A program made the translations under genes and the position numbers. The notes below the pieces were generated by a model that was not told the DNA's origin, made no database searches, and worked only from the letters and a program-made list of their open reading frames with translations. Positions 1 to 10,419 of a stretch of DNA of 35,973 nt are shown piece by piece. Numbering within the stretch: position 1 is the first letter of the stretch; each line of letters starts with the position of its first letter. The stretch spans positions 1 to 35,973 of the forward strand of contig NZ_SDIK01000044.1 of assembly GCF_008016795.1 (NCBI RefSeq), given 5' to 3'. This DNA comes from Prevotella brunnea. GTDB lineage: Bacteria > Bacteroidota > Bacteroidia > Bacteroidales > Bacteroidaceae.

Positions 1-83
1 GCTAAATCCGTATAAGACAATATTACTATCCGGCAAAACTTTTACAAGCAACATAACTTGGCATTATGTCACACCGACTACAA

Positions 84-118
84 AAAGGTCGGGATTCCAA
101 AGCGGAAACCCGACCTTT
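84..118 (-). terminator. Terminator of C10 protease gene 1
   Basis: A 10-bp perfect stem (AAAGGTCGGG with CCCGACCTTT) is extended inward by TTCC/GGAA around a short loop. On the minus strand it is followed by a run of five T. It lies about 100 bases past the stop of the protease gene ending at 223, so it fits a Rho-independent terminator for that gene. Confidence 0.75.
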
Positions 119-222
119 ACTATTCTTTTCGATATTCATGACGCTTCCAACAAGCTCATTCGTTCATGATGCCAACATTGTGTACGTCAGAATTGCGAGA
201 TGTAATGTTCTTCCTTAAGAAT

Positions 223-3200
223 TTACTTCACAAACTTCTTTCCATTCATGATATAAATTCCCTTGGGAAGGCGCGACAAGGCTTCCTTACCCACTGCCAC
301 TTTCATGCCGTTGAGATTATAAACAGGAGCAGAGAGGTCAGAATCAGTGGCTTCGATGCCCATGTTTTCTATACCCGCAGGGTCTAAAAAGCCTATGTTC
401 AATTCTTTGGCGCCACCAACTGCAGGTAAGCTGCCACCGGCAAAATAGGCATTGAAGGCATTTACCTTCGCCGACTCCGACAGCTCAAAGTTGTCGCCTG
501 TGGCATTGAGTCGATAAACATGGGTGAGCTGATTGTTAGAGAGCGTGCCCACAAAGGTGTAAACCACCCCACTCACCTCCGATAGGGCATTAGTAAACAC
601 CGTGGTGTTCTCTCCCTCGAAAACCATGGGTTTATCCACCAGCACCCAATCCTCACTCCACTTATCGCTTCGTGCCGGAACGGTAATGATGTAAGGATGA
701 TTGGCTACGAATTCATCAGCATGGTTGTAATAGACTGTGTTGCCATCTTCAGCCACAAAGTCCATCAGCCAAAAGTTCGCATCGCCTTTGGATTTGTGAG
801 TGGGCGTAAACCATTTCAGTGTCTTCGAAGGGTCGTCCTTCAGACTCACCTTGGTAACGTTGAATGGCAACATAATGGTTTCCCAACCCATTTGGTTGCC
901 GGCATTTCCTTTGGAAAAGGTTCTTGTATAGGAAATTTTCTCTGCCGTGAAGTCGCGCAAAGGCAGGAAGTTGTGGTCTGCCTCAAGATGGATTTCAGTG
1001 GCATGGTCTCCCACAACGACATTGCAGCCATTTAGTTCTGAAGGAACCGTGGCACCCGCAGGGAAATAATACAAACAGTTGGGGTTGCTTCCCGGTGTTA
1101 TTGTTCCAAGCGAGCTGAGATCGGCATCGGAAAAATCCACGTTTTCCATATCGCCAACAGCGATGGGCGATGAACTTACAATGGACTTTATGTTTCCGTT
1201 GGCATCCCTCATGATAACACCCGGTGCACACGTATAGGGGTCGTCGAACCAGTTTGGTGTTGTGGTACTACCATTTATCAAGGCATACACTCTGTATTGC
1301 TTGCCGGGCACAAATCCGCTAAGGGTGAAAGGAAACGTTACCGTTGCGCCTCCTTCGGCAGATACCTTTGTCCTCATTGTCGCCATCGGACTTTTCGAGG
1401 TACCGTTCTGCTCGCTATAGTCAAAGGCAGCAACCGTAACATCCACATTCGTTGCGGGTGTCTGTTGCTTATTGGTAAGAGTTACCTTACCCGTTATGGT
1501 GTTGCCATAGAAAGTTCTTCCGTTCACTCCGTCTATAGTGGTTGGACCTTTCAGTTCGTCATCTCCACCACTCTTTACCTTTACGGTGAATGAACCGGAA
1601 CCAATCTGCACATCGTTCAACTTATCCTTCACCGTAAAGTTATACGTCGTCTCGGAAGTCACGTAAGGAGCTCGCCCGGAAAAGAGTACTTTGGCCGTTG
1701 TTCCGCCCTTGATGGTAGCAATGGCATCAAGCTTGGTGGTTTTGTAGCGCAAGGTGAGCGGACCGGAGAAGTCCTCGCCGGTGTTCTTCACCGTCACATA
1801 AATCTTCAAATCCTTGTCGGAATAGATAGCCTCGCGCTGTTCCGAACCCAAGACCTCAAGGCTGCTTGATGATTGTGAGAGCTTGCATTGAGTCTCGGTT
1901 ATTTCGGCATTGAAGCTCAACTTGTTGTTCTTCAACGCATCGGCCATGAGATGCCACTCAGAAGCGCCCGACTCACGACAGACGGGATAGACCTTATAAG
2001 TGCCAAGAGGCAGCCCCGCCCCAAACGAAACATCTCCGCTCATCTTTTTGTAAACAGGGCCTCCATTCTCATAGGTCTCAGCAGGATAGTGCGTTATTTC
2101 AGCGACGAAAGCGCCGTCCTTATAGAGTGCCAGTCCGACTTCGTAATTTAGTGCTGTTGCTCCCTTGCGGTTATAGAAGCGCATGCAAGGCGCAGAGCCC
2201 GTGAAGTTGGCACTGCTGTTGGTTCGCGTGAAAGTGTTTGTGTAGGAAGTGGCAGACATTTCGTAGATGTTGAGTGCGATGAAAGGTTTTGTTCCGCCGT
2301 TGGGTCGTTGAATGCCGATGACCGCTTCCTGATCCAAACCGAAGCCGTTGCCCATGCTTCCGCCCGTTCCCTGAATCTCAGGGAAGAGTACCGAGAGTAG
2401 GAAATAACCATCTGAACGACCGTGCCACCCCCAGTTGATATGGAAGTATTCACCGGAAGCATAGCCGTCGCAGACGAATGCGTGCCCACCGTTGATTGAT
2501 GTAACTCCGGAGTAGAGCACCGGACGATTGTTGGCGAGTTCATTATAGATAAGATCGTTCCAGTCATCATAGGAATATTCCGAGCGCGATACCAACTGTA
2601 GCCCGGCATCATAGCCGAAGTACTCAACAAATGCCGGATAGAAACGGCGCGACAATGCGCCGGAACCACCCTTTGAACCGAGATTGTAGTTCATTTCGAG
2701 TGCCTGTCCGCAATAGAGCATGAGTTCTGACACTGCACATGGGTCGGCAGTGGCATCCGAAGCATAAGTATCGCTCATCTCATTCCACTTGAAAGTGGTA
2801 ATGGGCAATTCGGGCATCGTCGTGTGGATGGCAGCAGACTGGTAGCCGGGAATGCTCTTCCGAATCGGTCCCTGCGGATATCTGTGGAAATACATGATTT
2901 GTGCCATAGCGGTGGCAGCACAACCCGTTGCGGTATGCTCGCCATTCACCATGGGAGTTTGATTGTAATAAGGCAATCCCTGATCCCATCGGCTGGGCAC
3001 CAGCGGACGGATGGAATGTTTCGTAGGTTTTGGAGCGCGTGCCTTCATCTTCTGTGCATAGGGAACGTCCTCCATTCCGGAAAGGATTTCCATCTGCCGT
3101 TCATAACCGGTGAACAAATCCTGAAGATTGGCAGGAAGATGGTCGGTATCGATGCTGCCCGTGTCGGAGTAGCCCAAGATACTTGGAGCACGGTCGTCGC

Positions 3201-3441
3201 CCGATACAATGACAAAGCCATCGTTATCGCTGATGTTGAAAACGTAGAACGGTGCCTGTCCTTTCGTATTCTCCGAGGTCAAAGGCAGACGCATTGCCCT
3301 TTTCATTTTGTGCGACTTCATGCCGATTCGGTTCTGCATGAAATTTTGGGCTATTTGCTGCGCCCGACTTGGGTTTACCGGTGCTGCCGACACCAACATG
3401 CCGACGCATAGCCCAAGCAGAAGAAAATATATTTTTTTCAT
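223..3441 (-). CDS. C10 family cysteine protease 1 (streptopain/interpain-like), T9SS cargo
   Basis: Secreted papain-fold cysteine protease of peptidase family C10, 1,072 residues. Residues 1-19 are a signal peptide (MKKIYFLLLG then a hydrophobic core ending SAA). Residues ~20-145 look like the inhibitory propeptide (FYVFN...GFVIVSGDDR...ILGYS). The catalytic domain follows, with nucleophile Cys174 in TGCAATAMAQ, general base His320 in GGHAFVCDGY, and the conserved FHINWGW (Asn336-Trp337). The long middle has immunoglobulin-like and unidentified beta-rich repeats. The last ~30 residues (YNLNGMKV...LPKGIYIMNGKKFVK) match the type A T9SS sorting tail, so it should be exported by the Por machine encoded at 18-24 kb and anchored or released at the surface. 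It is unusual among the four copies in having CAAT rather than CVAT after the catalytic cysteine. Substrate unknown; host-protein degradation is typical of the family but is inference here. It ends in its own terminator. Confidence 0.93.
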   Translation of the reverse strand: MKKIYFLLLGLCVGMLVSAAPVNPSRAQQIAQNFMQNRIGMKSHKMKRAMRLPLTSENTKGQAPFYVFNISDNDGFVIVSGDDRAPSILGYSDTGSIDTDHLPANLQDLFTGYERQMEILSGMEDVPYAQKMKARAPKPTKHSIRPLVPSRWDQGLPYYNQTPMVNGEHTATGCAATAMAQIMYFHRYPQGPIRKSIPGYQSAAIHTTMPELPITTFKWNEMSDTYASDATADPCAVSELMLYCGQALEMNYNLGSKGGSGALSRRFYPAFVEYFGYDAGLQLVSRSEYSYDDWNDLIYNELANNRPVLYSGVTSINGGHAFVCDGYASGEYFHINWGWHGRSDGYFLLSVLFPEIQGTGGSMGNGFGLDQEAVIGIQRPNGGTKPFIALNIYEMSATSYTNTFTRTNSSANFTGSAPCMRFYNRKGATALNYEVGLALYKDGAFVAEITHYPAETYENGGPVYKKMSGDVSFGAGLPLGTYKVYPVCRESGASEWHLMADALKNNKLSFNAEITETQCKLSQSSSSLEVLGSEQREAIYSDKDLKIYVTVKNTGEDFSGPLTLRYKTTKLDAIATIKGGTTAKVLFSGRAPYVTSETTYNFTVKDKLNDVQIGSGSFTVKVKSGGDDELKGPTTIDGVNGRTFYGNTITGKVTLTNKQQTPATNVDVTVAAFDYSEQNGTSKSPMATMRTKVSAEGGATVTFPFTLSGFVPGKQYRVYALINGSTTTPNWFDDPYTCAPGVIMRDANGNIKSIVSSSPIAVGDMENVDFSDADLSSLGTITPGSNPNCLYYFPAGATVPSELNGCNVVVGDHATEIHLEADHNFLPLRDFTAEKISYTRTFSKGNAGNQMGWETIMLPFNVTKVSLKDDPSKTLKWFTPTHKSKGDANFWLMDFVAEDGNTVYYNHADEFVANHPYIITVPARSDKWSEDWVLVDKPMVFEGENTTVFTNALSEVSGVVYTFVGTLSNNQLTHVYRLNATGDNFELSESAKVNAFNAYFAGGSLPAVGGAKELNIGFLDPAGIENMGIEATDSDLSAPVYNLNGMKVAVGKEALSRLPKGIYIMNGKKFVK

Positions 3442-3583
3442 AAGATATTATTTTTAATCACCGAAATGTCTGTTCGTATTCGCGAAGGGGTCGAAGCTCC
3501 GCCTTGCTAACAAGGGTCTTGCAGAACTTCTATGACTTCTCGCGACTCATCCCATTCCTGTTCTTGATTATAAGAAGAAAGAG

Positions 3584-3617
3584 AAAGCCCCCCTAAAAGA
3601 TTTGGCGTGGGGGCTTT
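3584..3617 (-). terminator. Terminator of C10 protease gene 2
   Basis: Stem AAAGCCCCC / GGGGGCTTT with a 16-base loop, starting within 10 bases of the stop at 3625. On the minus strand the hairpin is followed by TTTCTCTTTC. It separates protease genes 1 and 2, arguing against one long transcript. Confidence 0.75.
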
Positions 3618-3624
3618 TCACTTC

Positions 3625-6600
3625 CTATTTGATAATTTTCTTTCCATTCATGATATAAACGCCCTTCGGCAGATGGTCGAAGTCGGCCTTGCCGTGACCT
3701 ACCACCACGCCACTGACGTTGTAGATGGTATGGGAGGAGGCGTCGTTCTCATCGTGGACAGCATGGATACCTGTGGGGTCGTCGCCGAGGATGCACACCT
3801 TCAGTTCCTTTGCGCCTGAAGTCTCGGTGATAACTTCACCATCAGACTTGAAATAGGCATGGAATGGTGCGACGGTCAGACTCGGCATACCCACGAATTT
3901 CGTACCGGTGGCATTGAGCTGATAAGCACTTTCGAGAGCCTTTGTACGGTAAGAGCCATAGAAATTGTACTTGTTGGTCGAGACAACCGCCTTTGTGTTG
4001 TAAGCAATCTCTGCATTGGTGCCGTGGAAGACGATGTCCTTGGTTGTAAGGTCGTACTTTGCTCCCCATCTATTGCCGGCTACGGCGATGATATAAGGTC
4101 GGTTGGCCTTAAACTCCTGCGAATATTCGTAGTACATTTTGTTGTCGGATTCGTCCTCGCCATATACGTTCATCAGCCAAATGCTCTTGCCTTTCTCTTC
4201 CTTGGCTCTGAACCAATCGTAAGAAGTGTCATTAACGGTGATGTCGGTAACATCGAACGGCAGCACAATAGTCTGCCAATTGTAAGTAGTACCATCATTG
4301 CCTTTCGCGAAATTGCGAGTATAGGTGATGTCGCTTGCAGTGAAATTATAAATGGGGAAGAAATCGGCTTCGGAACCATCAACCAACGCTATCTTGTCGG
4401 CAACGTTGCCCTTGATGACATTCTTTCCATTCAAAGCGGTCGGCACCGTAGCACTGGCGTTGAAATAGTAGAGTGCGTTAGGATTGGCACTCGGTGTAAT
4501 GGTGCCCGTCACTGCTGAAGATTGAAAATCTACTGCTGCCGCATGGGTCAAATTCATGACCTTGGATGGGTCGTAGTTCTTGAACGTGCCATCGGCATTG
4601 ACGGCTAAGACGCCTTCCTTGGCTGTAAACAAAAGAGCAGGACTGAGCTGATTGTATCGAGTGTCATAGAAAAATCCGGCAATGACGTACTTCTTGTTCG
4701 GTTCAAGACCGCTGAACGTGAATGGGACATCGCCCGACTGTCCGGCGAGAACGGAGATGGTGGTCTCTACATAGTCAAGACCTTTGCCCGTTGAACCGTC
4801 TGCAAAAACAATACGCACCTTATCTTCAAAATCTAATGTGCCGGTATTGTTGAAGGTTACCTTACCTTTGATGATTGAACCGAATACATTCTTCGAATCG
4901 TCAATATCATCAACGGTTATCTGGCAAGAAGCAATCTTTCCATGTTTATATACCCTATCCGAAATCGTGAATGTGCCGGCAGAGCCCGGAATATCTTTAA
5001 AGTAGCCTTCATCTTTGCCGGTATCGGGATTTTTTCGCGTGGCAATGGTTGCCAAGCTATAAGTATAAGCGCGTGATTCATAAGGAGTGTAACCAAATGA
5101 GACGCGAGATGTCTTGCCGGGTGCAACCGACAAGGATACTACTTTTGACTTGTCAGCTTTCCCATCAATCATGAGATAAACGTCATCATAGAAGTCTGAG
5201 CCGTTGTTGGTAACGTCAAAGTTGATTATCTCTGGATCATACTTCAGCAGATTGCCCTCAACAGTGGATGTAGCTTGTAAGCTTTTATTGCTCCCATCTT
5301 CTGCTTTCGTGACGATGTACTCAGTGTCTGTAATCTCAACCTCAACATAGTTGCGCGTTGAACCTTCGCAGAGTAACCAGTTCGGGTCTGAAACAGTCCG
5401 ATAGATAGGTAAAACCTTGTAAGTTCCCAATGGAATACCGGCACCGAAATCAACGATTGAAGGAATATAGATGGAACGACCGGCACCGAACTGAGAAAAT
5501 GTGAGGGAATTTCCTCCGTCGCTAAGAACAGTCTTAAGCTCTCCCTTATCGTTGTAGAGTCCTACGCCAACATAATAAGTTTGAGCTGTCTTTTCAGTGT
5601 TTATAGCTTTGAAAACAAACGATACTCCATAGAACTTTGGATCACCAAAGTCCGTTCCCTTGAAATTAACATCCTTAGAAGTACGAGTAACACGCTGCAT
5701 GGCCGGTGCAATGCCCTCGGCAATCACCGTCGGCGCAGCAGCTTCTCCATGGTTAGGCTGAATGCCCACTATGGCTTGCTGGCCGCGTGAGTAGCCACCG
5801 GTAAAGCCTCCGATGCCCTGTTGTCCCGGCTCGAGTACCGACAGACGATAGTAACCATCTTGAGAGCCACCCCATCCCCAGTTGATGTGGAAATACTCGC
5901 CTTGCGAATAACCGTCCATAACGAAACAATGCCCACCTGAAGGCGATGAACCGCAGAATACAACAGGGCGTTTCGCCTCCAATTCCCGATAGAGCACATC
6001 TGCCCATGTATCGGCAGTATAAGCCTCTCGGAATATAACACGCGTCGTAGCAGAATAGTCGAAATAGGTTTTCAGTGCGTGGGGAACGAAACCACCAATA
6101 GTACCTGAACCGCCTGTCGAACTGTAGTTGTACGACATATCGACGCTGCTTCCGCAATACTGCATCAGTTTGGCAACGGCGTCGCCTTGCGCCTGAGTAT
6201 AGCTGCTGCCATAAACATCAAGCATATTGTTCCAGTCGAATGTTGACACCGGCATTTCGGGAATATTGTAGTGCAGCTCATCCGTCGTGTAAGCCGGTAT
6301 GACAGCCGTCGTAGTTTTGGGCCATTTATGATAGCCCATGACCTGTGCCATAGCTGTTGCCACACAACCGGTTACGAAGCGACCGTTCTTAGTATCTTTG
6401 GTCTCATCCGCTGTTGTCTTCGGGTCATCGTTGATGACCGGACAGAGATTGTTGTAAGGCTCATCCTGATTCCACCGGCGGGCAACCAGTGGCGAGATGG
6501 CTTCCCTTGCCTTGATGACGGCTTTCCGGCTCGCACGCATCTTGACCGAGGGAATGTTCAACTTGTCCAACTGCTTGAACTCCTCAATGTATGAGTCGAG

Positions 6601-6927
6601 GAATGATTTCATGTTCGGGTTCATTTTGCTTTCGTCGAACGAGCCGACATCAGCATAACCGAGAATCTGTTCGGTGCGATCGTCGCCCGATACAATGACG
6701 AAACCATTGTTGTCGCCCACGTTGAACACATAGAAATACGATTGTTCCGAAGCTGACATGAGCTTCGGCGCTCTATACGCTTGCCGCATTTTCGCAGTAT
6801 GGGGCATATTGCGTCGGCTATTGAGAAAAGCCTGTGCTTCCTTTATCGCCTGCTCTTTTGAAATGGGACCTGCCCATACCACGACAGAAAGCAATAGAGC
6901 GAATAGTAATGATATTTTTCTAAACAT
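3625..6927 (-). CDS. C10 family cysteine protease 2, T9SS cargo
   Basis: Second copy of the array, 1,100 residues. A signal peptide (residues 1-19, ending VWAG) is followed by a propeptide with the FYVFNVGDNNGFVIVSGDD signature (~65-84). The catalytic domain shows nucleophile Cys188 in TGCVATAMAQ, His333 in GGHCFVMDGY and FHINWGWGG (Asn349-Trp350), so all key residues are present and activity is expected. The middle ~600 residues are beta-rich; near residue 830 begins the shared NPNALYYFNASA module also found in the other copies. The end (YNVSGVVV...LPKGVYIMNGKKIIK) is a type A T9SS sorting tail. Its catalytic domain is closest by eye to copy 4 (YNN-CP, YHKWP, DWNNM blocks), whereas its C-terminal module resembles copy 3 (NRWG...Y-LT-K). 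No clear promoter was found in the 119 bases upstream. Confidence 0.93.
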   Translation of the reverse strand: MFRKISLLFALLLSVVVWAGPISKEQAIKEAQAFLNSRRNMPHTAKMRQAYRAPKLMSASEQSYFYVFNVGDNNGFVIVSGDDRTEQILGYADVGSFDESKMNPNMKSFLDSYIEEFKQLDKLNIPSVKMRASRKAVIKAREAISPLVARRWNQDEPYNNLCPVINDDPKTTADETKDTKNGRFVTGCVATAMAQVMGYHKWPKTTTAVIPAYTTDELHYNIPEMPVSTFDWNNMLDVYGSSYTQAQGDAVAKLMQYCGSSVDMSYNYSSTGGSGTIGGFVPHALKTYFDYSATTRVIFREAYTADTWADVLYRELEAKRPVVFCGSSPSGGHCFVMDGYSQGEYFHINWGWGGSQDGYYRLSVLEPGQQGIGGFTGGYSRGQQAIVGIQPNHGEAAAPTVIAEGIAPAMQRVTRTSKDVNFKGTDFGDPKFYGVSFVFKAINTEKTAQTYYVGVGLYNDKGELKTVLSDGGNSLTFSQFGAGRSIYIPSIVDFGAGIPLGTYKVLPIYRTVSDPNWLLCEGSTRNYVEVEITDTEYIVTKAEDGSNKSLQATSTVEGNLLKYDPEIINFDVTNNGSDFYDDVYLMIDGKADKSKVVSLSVAPGKTSRVSFGYTPYESRAYTYSLATIATRKNPDTGKDEGYFKDIPGSAGTFTISDRVYKHGKIASCQITVDDIDDSKNVFGSIIKGKVTFNNTGTLDFEDKVRIVFADGSTGKGLDYVETTISVLAGQSGDVPFTFSGLEPNKKYVIAGFFYDTRYNQLSPALLFTAKEGVLAVNADGTFKNYDPSKVMNLTHAAAVDFQSSAVTGTITPSANPNALYYFNASATVPTALNGKNVIKGNVADKIALVDGSEADFFPIYNFTASDITYTRNFAKGNDGTTYNWQTIVLPFDVTDITVNDTSYDWFRAKEEKGKSIWLMNVYGEDESDNKMYYEYSQEFKANRPYIIAVAGNRWGAKYDLTTKDIVFHGTNAEIAYNTKAVVSTNKYNFYGSYRTKALESAYQLNATGTKFVGMPSLTVAPFHAYFKSDGEVITETSGAKELKVCILGDDPTGIHAVHDENDASSHTIYNVSGVVVGHGKADFDHLPKGVYIMNGKKIIK

Positions 6928-7046
6928 ATCGCAATAATAAATAGTAAAAAAGTTATGCCATCAGCCCTCAACGGACAGATGTTTTTCTTCCATCCGTTTC
7001 AGGTTGATTTGGCTTATTTGAATATCATAGAAATCAATTATAATTC

Positions 7047-10000
7047 TTACTTTACAATTTTTCTTCCATTGACAATATAGACTCCATGAGGCAATGCTTG
7101 TAACGCAGCCTCGCCACGTCCCACTTCCATGCCATTGAGATTGTAAATGACGAACGAGACTTCTGATTGGATTTCCATCTCATCGATGCCATTCGTATTA
7201 CCGTTCTCACCATCTATCATTCCAATAGCGAGTTGCTTTGCAGCGGTTTCAGTGGTATTCTCATGATTCATCGTAAAGTATGCCTCAAAAGGATTGATTT
7301 CAATGGATGTCGAATTCAACGTGAAGGCATCTCCATCGGTGTTCAATTTATAAATATCGCTTTGCGAGCAACCTGTCAGAGTTCCCTCAAACGTATAGTC
7401 GTAACCACTTACCAACCTTCTTTGTGTAGGTTCAATGGTAACGTTGTCGGCAGAGAAAGTGAATTCCTTATTGGTAAGCGTATATTGTTCGCCCCATCTA
7501 TTGCCCGGCTTAGGCATATTGATGATATAAGGAGTGTTCGCTTCCAAACTTTGGGCATAGTCATATAACACCTTATTGCCATCTTCTTCCACGAAGTGCA
7601 TCAACCAGAAATCAGATGTCCGATCGGTTTTACTCTTAAACCATGTTACGCTTTTATCGTTTGCCGTAACAGTTGTAGCAGTGAAAGGCAGTATGAGGGT
7701 ACTCCATCCCTTCTTGGTTTCTCCCGGTTTACCTGTTGCTCCGTTGGTGAAAGTTCGTTTGAACGCTATCTTCTTTGCTTCGAACTTGTAAGGGGCGAAG
7801 TAAGGTTGAGCATTGACGAGTTGGATATTATCTGCCACTCCCCCAACAATGACGTTTTTGCCGGCAAGTTGTGCCGGTATCGTTCCGGACGATTTGCCAA
7901 CAAAGTACAAACAGTTCGGGTTTTCGCTGACTTTCGTCATGTTGATTGAAGCAAGCGGAAGATTTTCAAAGTCGGCAGATGTAGCCCCTGTAAGGTCGAT
8001 TGCATCGGTTGGCTTGAAGATGCGAACAGAGCCATCTGCCATGGTTGCCGCAATCCCCTCTGCACTAATATAAACACCGGTTTTATCCAAAGGTTGAGGT
8101 TGTCCATTATTCATGTAACATGCGACAATAGCATACGCTCCACCGAGAGGCAGGTTCTTGAATTCGAATGGTATATCGGTTGTGCCAACAGGTATCTCAT
8201 TGTCATTTCCCACAAAATCATTCTGCGAATAGGTCGAAGTGTTGTTCAAATCGAAAGATTGACCGTTCACGACATTGAGCAACCAAATGGAAACACCTTT
8301 CTTAAACGGAAGATTTGAGTAATGGCTGTTTGTAAAGCGCACGCTTCCTTTCAACACTCCATGATAGAATTTACCCGTAGTCGTGGAAGTGGGAGCGTCT
8401 ACATTATCGAGAGTAATTACAGCTTTGCTAAGCGAATAGGCTGTAGATGACTGACTGATGGTTATATTGTCATCATAGAGGATAGTCCCATCGTCGGTTG
8501 AAACAACACATCGTCTTGAGCCGGAGAGGTCGGGTTTGAAGTTGAACGTAACCTCAGTAATCTGACCTTTTCCAATATGGACACTCGATCCCGTTGTTGC
8601 CTTGGGATTAGTGGATGATGGATTGAAATAGAACCAGAGAGGTCCTTGGAAATCCTCCGCAAGATTGCGTATCTTGAACAGTGCCTTACATGGTATGCCA
8701 ACTTCGGTTCCGGTGAATTGAGGCTGCTCCACCAATTCAAGTTTAGGAGTATTGGTAAAGACAAGTTTCGTGTCAGTGATTTCTATATCAAAATGATTCC
8801 TCTCCGAACCCAAACACTTCTGCCATGGGTCGCCATACTTTTCCTTTGATACGGCACAAATTTGATATTTGCCATTAGGAACATCAGCCGGGATATTGAA
8901 ATAAGGTGCACTAATCTTCTTTTCTTCTCCTTCGCTTAATGAGATACTAGTAGGTCTCTCATAAAGTGGGCGTAACAGTCGATCGCCCTGATAAAGTGCC
9001 AATCCTGTATAAGCCGTAAAAGTTTCATCGAAATGATGGCGGACTATATAATTAATACCTATATTGGCAAAAGCAGAACTACTATTACTACGTGTGTATT
9101 CCGGATATTCCTTATACATTACAAATACCGACAACCGGCGTTGCTGAGTCTGTGATGTGGTATTCTCATGGTCATCCGGCTGAATACCGATAACGGCTTG
9201 CTGATTATTGGAGTACCCCCCTGATGCTCCGCCTAAACCGGCTGATGCCGGATGGAGCTCCGGCAGACGATAGAAGCCATCGGACATACCCGACCATCCC
9301 CAGTTGATGTGGAAGAAATCGCCTTTTTCGTAACCATCGATAATGAAACAGTGTCCGCTGCCTTCCGGTGTCATGGCGCCATAAATGACAGGACGTCCTT
9401 CCCGGAGTTCGTTGTACATCATATCGTTCCACTGATTAACCGTAAAGTTGAAACGTTCCACGTACTGCATGTCCGGGTCGTAGCCGAAATATTTTATCAT
9501 GGCCGGACGAATAGAGGTAATCCATGCACTTGAGAAAGAGGTGGAATAACCCATCTTCACACTGTAACCGCAATACTGCATTAGGTCTGCCACAGCCTGT
9601 CCCGATTCCGCAGAGTATTGCTTCGAATAGGTGTCGGTCATCTTGTCCCATTGGAATGTCGTTCCCGTAACATCGGAAAAGGCGTACGACGGAGCCTTCA
9701 AAGGTCCGCACGATGCCGGGAATCGATGGTAGTACATCACTTGTGCCATGGCTGTTGCCACGCAACCCGTGAGATTGCCTTTGAGATTGTTGTTGTAGGG
9801 GGCATCTTGATTCCAGTGTGCCGGTACGACGGCAGGGATCGACTTCTTGGTTGCCACGACAGCTCGTGCCTTTCGGTTGGCACTATTAGCAATAGGATAG
9901 CGTACATTCGCCTCATAAGCCTCAAGCAAGGCTTTCAGTCCATCAGGAAGATTGTTTTTATCTATTTCCCCATTATCAGAATAACCGAGAATAGTTTCTG

Positions 10001-10250
10001 TCTTGTCATCGCCGGAAACAATAACGAAGCCCTTTTGTTTATCAATGTTGAACACATAATAAGCCGGGGTCTCAATTTCTGTCGATAACTTCGGACGCAC
10101 AACTGAAGTCCCATTCGCACCTCTCATCCTATGTGCGTTTTTGGTAATGAACGCAGTAGCCTCTTTCAGTGCCCTTTGTTTGGTAATGGGGGCGCCAAAG
10201 ACAGTTGCCACAATAAAAAGACAAACAAAAGTGATTGCTTTTCTCATCAT
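7047..10250 (-). CDS. C10 family cysteine protease 3, T9SS cargo
   Basis: Third copy, 1,067 residues. Starts MMRKAITFVC; either of the two adjacent ATG codons could be used. A signal peptide ends at FGA (~residue 20). The propeptide carries YYVFNIDKQKGFVIVSGDD. The catalytic domain has Cys163 in LTGCVATAMAQ, His300 in SGHCFIIDGY and FHINWGWSG (Asn316-Trp317). It lacks the extra insertion seen before the cysteine in copy 2, so the nucleophile comes ~25 residues earlier. The C-terminal module (NPNCLYFVGKSS...GWSTLILPF...NRWGEQYTLT) pairs best with copy 2. The tail YNLNGMEV...LPHGVYIVNGRKIVK is a T9SS sorting signal. Only a weak imperfect hairpin (~6971-6999) lies between it and copy 2, so low-level read-through into copy 2 is possible. 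Confidence 0.93.
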   Translation of the reverse strand: MMRKAITFVCLFIVATVFGAPITKQRALKEATAFITKNAHRMRGANGTSVVRPKLSTEIETPAYYVFNIDKQKGFVIVSGDDKTETILGYSDNGEIDKNNLPDGLKALLEAYEANVRYPIANSANRKARAVVATKKSIPAVVPAHWNQDAPYNNNLKGNLTGCVATAMAQVMYYHRFPASCGPLKAPSYAFSDVTGTTFQWDKMTDTYSKQYSAESGQAVADLMQYCGYSVKMGYSTSFSSAWITSIRPAMIKYFGYDPDMQYVERFNFTVNQWNDMMYNELREGRPVIYGAMTPEGSGHCFIIDGYEKGDFFHINWGWSGMSDGFYRLPELHPASAGLGGASGGYSNNQQAVIGIQPDDHENTTSQTQQRRLSVFVMYKEYPEYTRSNSSSAFANIGINYIVRHHFDETFTAYTGLALYQGDRLLRPLYERPTSISLSEGEEKKISAPYFNIPADVPNGKYQICAVSKEKYGDPWQKCLGSERNHFDIEITDTKLVFTNTPKLELVEQPQFTGTEVGIPCKALFKIRNLAEDFQGPLWFYFNPSSTNPKATTGSSVHIGKGQITEVTFNFKPDLSGSRRCVVSTDDGTILYDDNITISQSSTAYSLSKAVITLDNVDAPTSTTTGKFYHGVLKGSVRFTNSHYSNLPFKKGVSIWLLNVVNGQSFDLNNTSTYSQNDFVGNDNEIPVGTTDIPFEFKNLPLGGAYAIVACYMNNGQPQPLDKTGVYISAEGIAATMADGSVRIFKPTDAIDLTGATSADFENLPLASINMTKVSENPNCLYFVGKSSGTIPAQLAGKNVIVGGVADNIQLVNAQPYFAPYKFEAKKIAFKRTFTNGATGKPGETKKGWSTLILPFTATTVTANDKSVTWFKSKTDRTSDFWLMHFVEEDGNKVLYDYAQSLEANTPYIINMPKPGNRWGEQYTLTNKEFTFSADNVTIEPTQRRLVSGYDYTFEGTLTGCSQSDIYKLNTDGDAFTLNSTSIEINPFEAYFTMNHENTTETAAKQLAIGMIDGENGNTNGIDEMEIQSEVSFVIYNLNGMEVGRGEAALQALPHGVYIVNGRKIVK

Positions 10251-10368
10251 AATAGTATCTCTAATGTTGTTAGTAATTTATCCAACCTGCGAGCTTCTGT
10301 TTAGGGAGAATGTATCTATCTGCAGGTCGTTTGCGACAAATAATTCCGTTGTTTATTTCTATTAAAGT

Positions 10369-10404
10369 TGCCTTGTTGCAGGTTCATATACCCGCAACAA
10401 GGCA
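10369..10404 (-). terminator. Terminator-like hairpin after C10 protease gene 4
   Basis: Perfect 11-bp stem TGCCTTGTTGC / GCAACAAGGCA with a 14-base loop, 16 bases past the stop at 10420. The following minus-strand tract (ACTTTAAT) is only moderately T-rich, so termination may be partial. Confidence 0.6.
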
Positions 10405-10419
10405 TAAAACAGGAATGGG

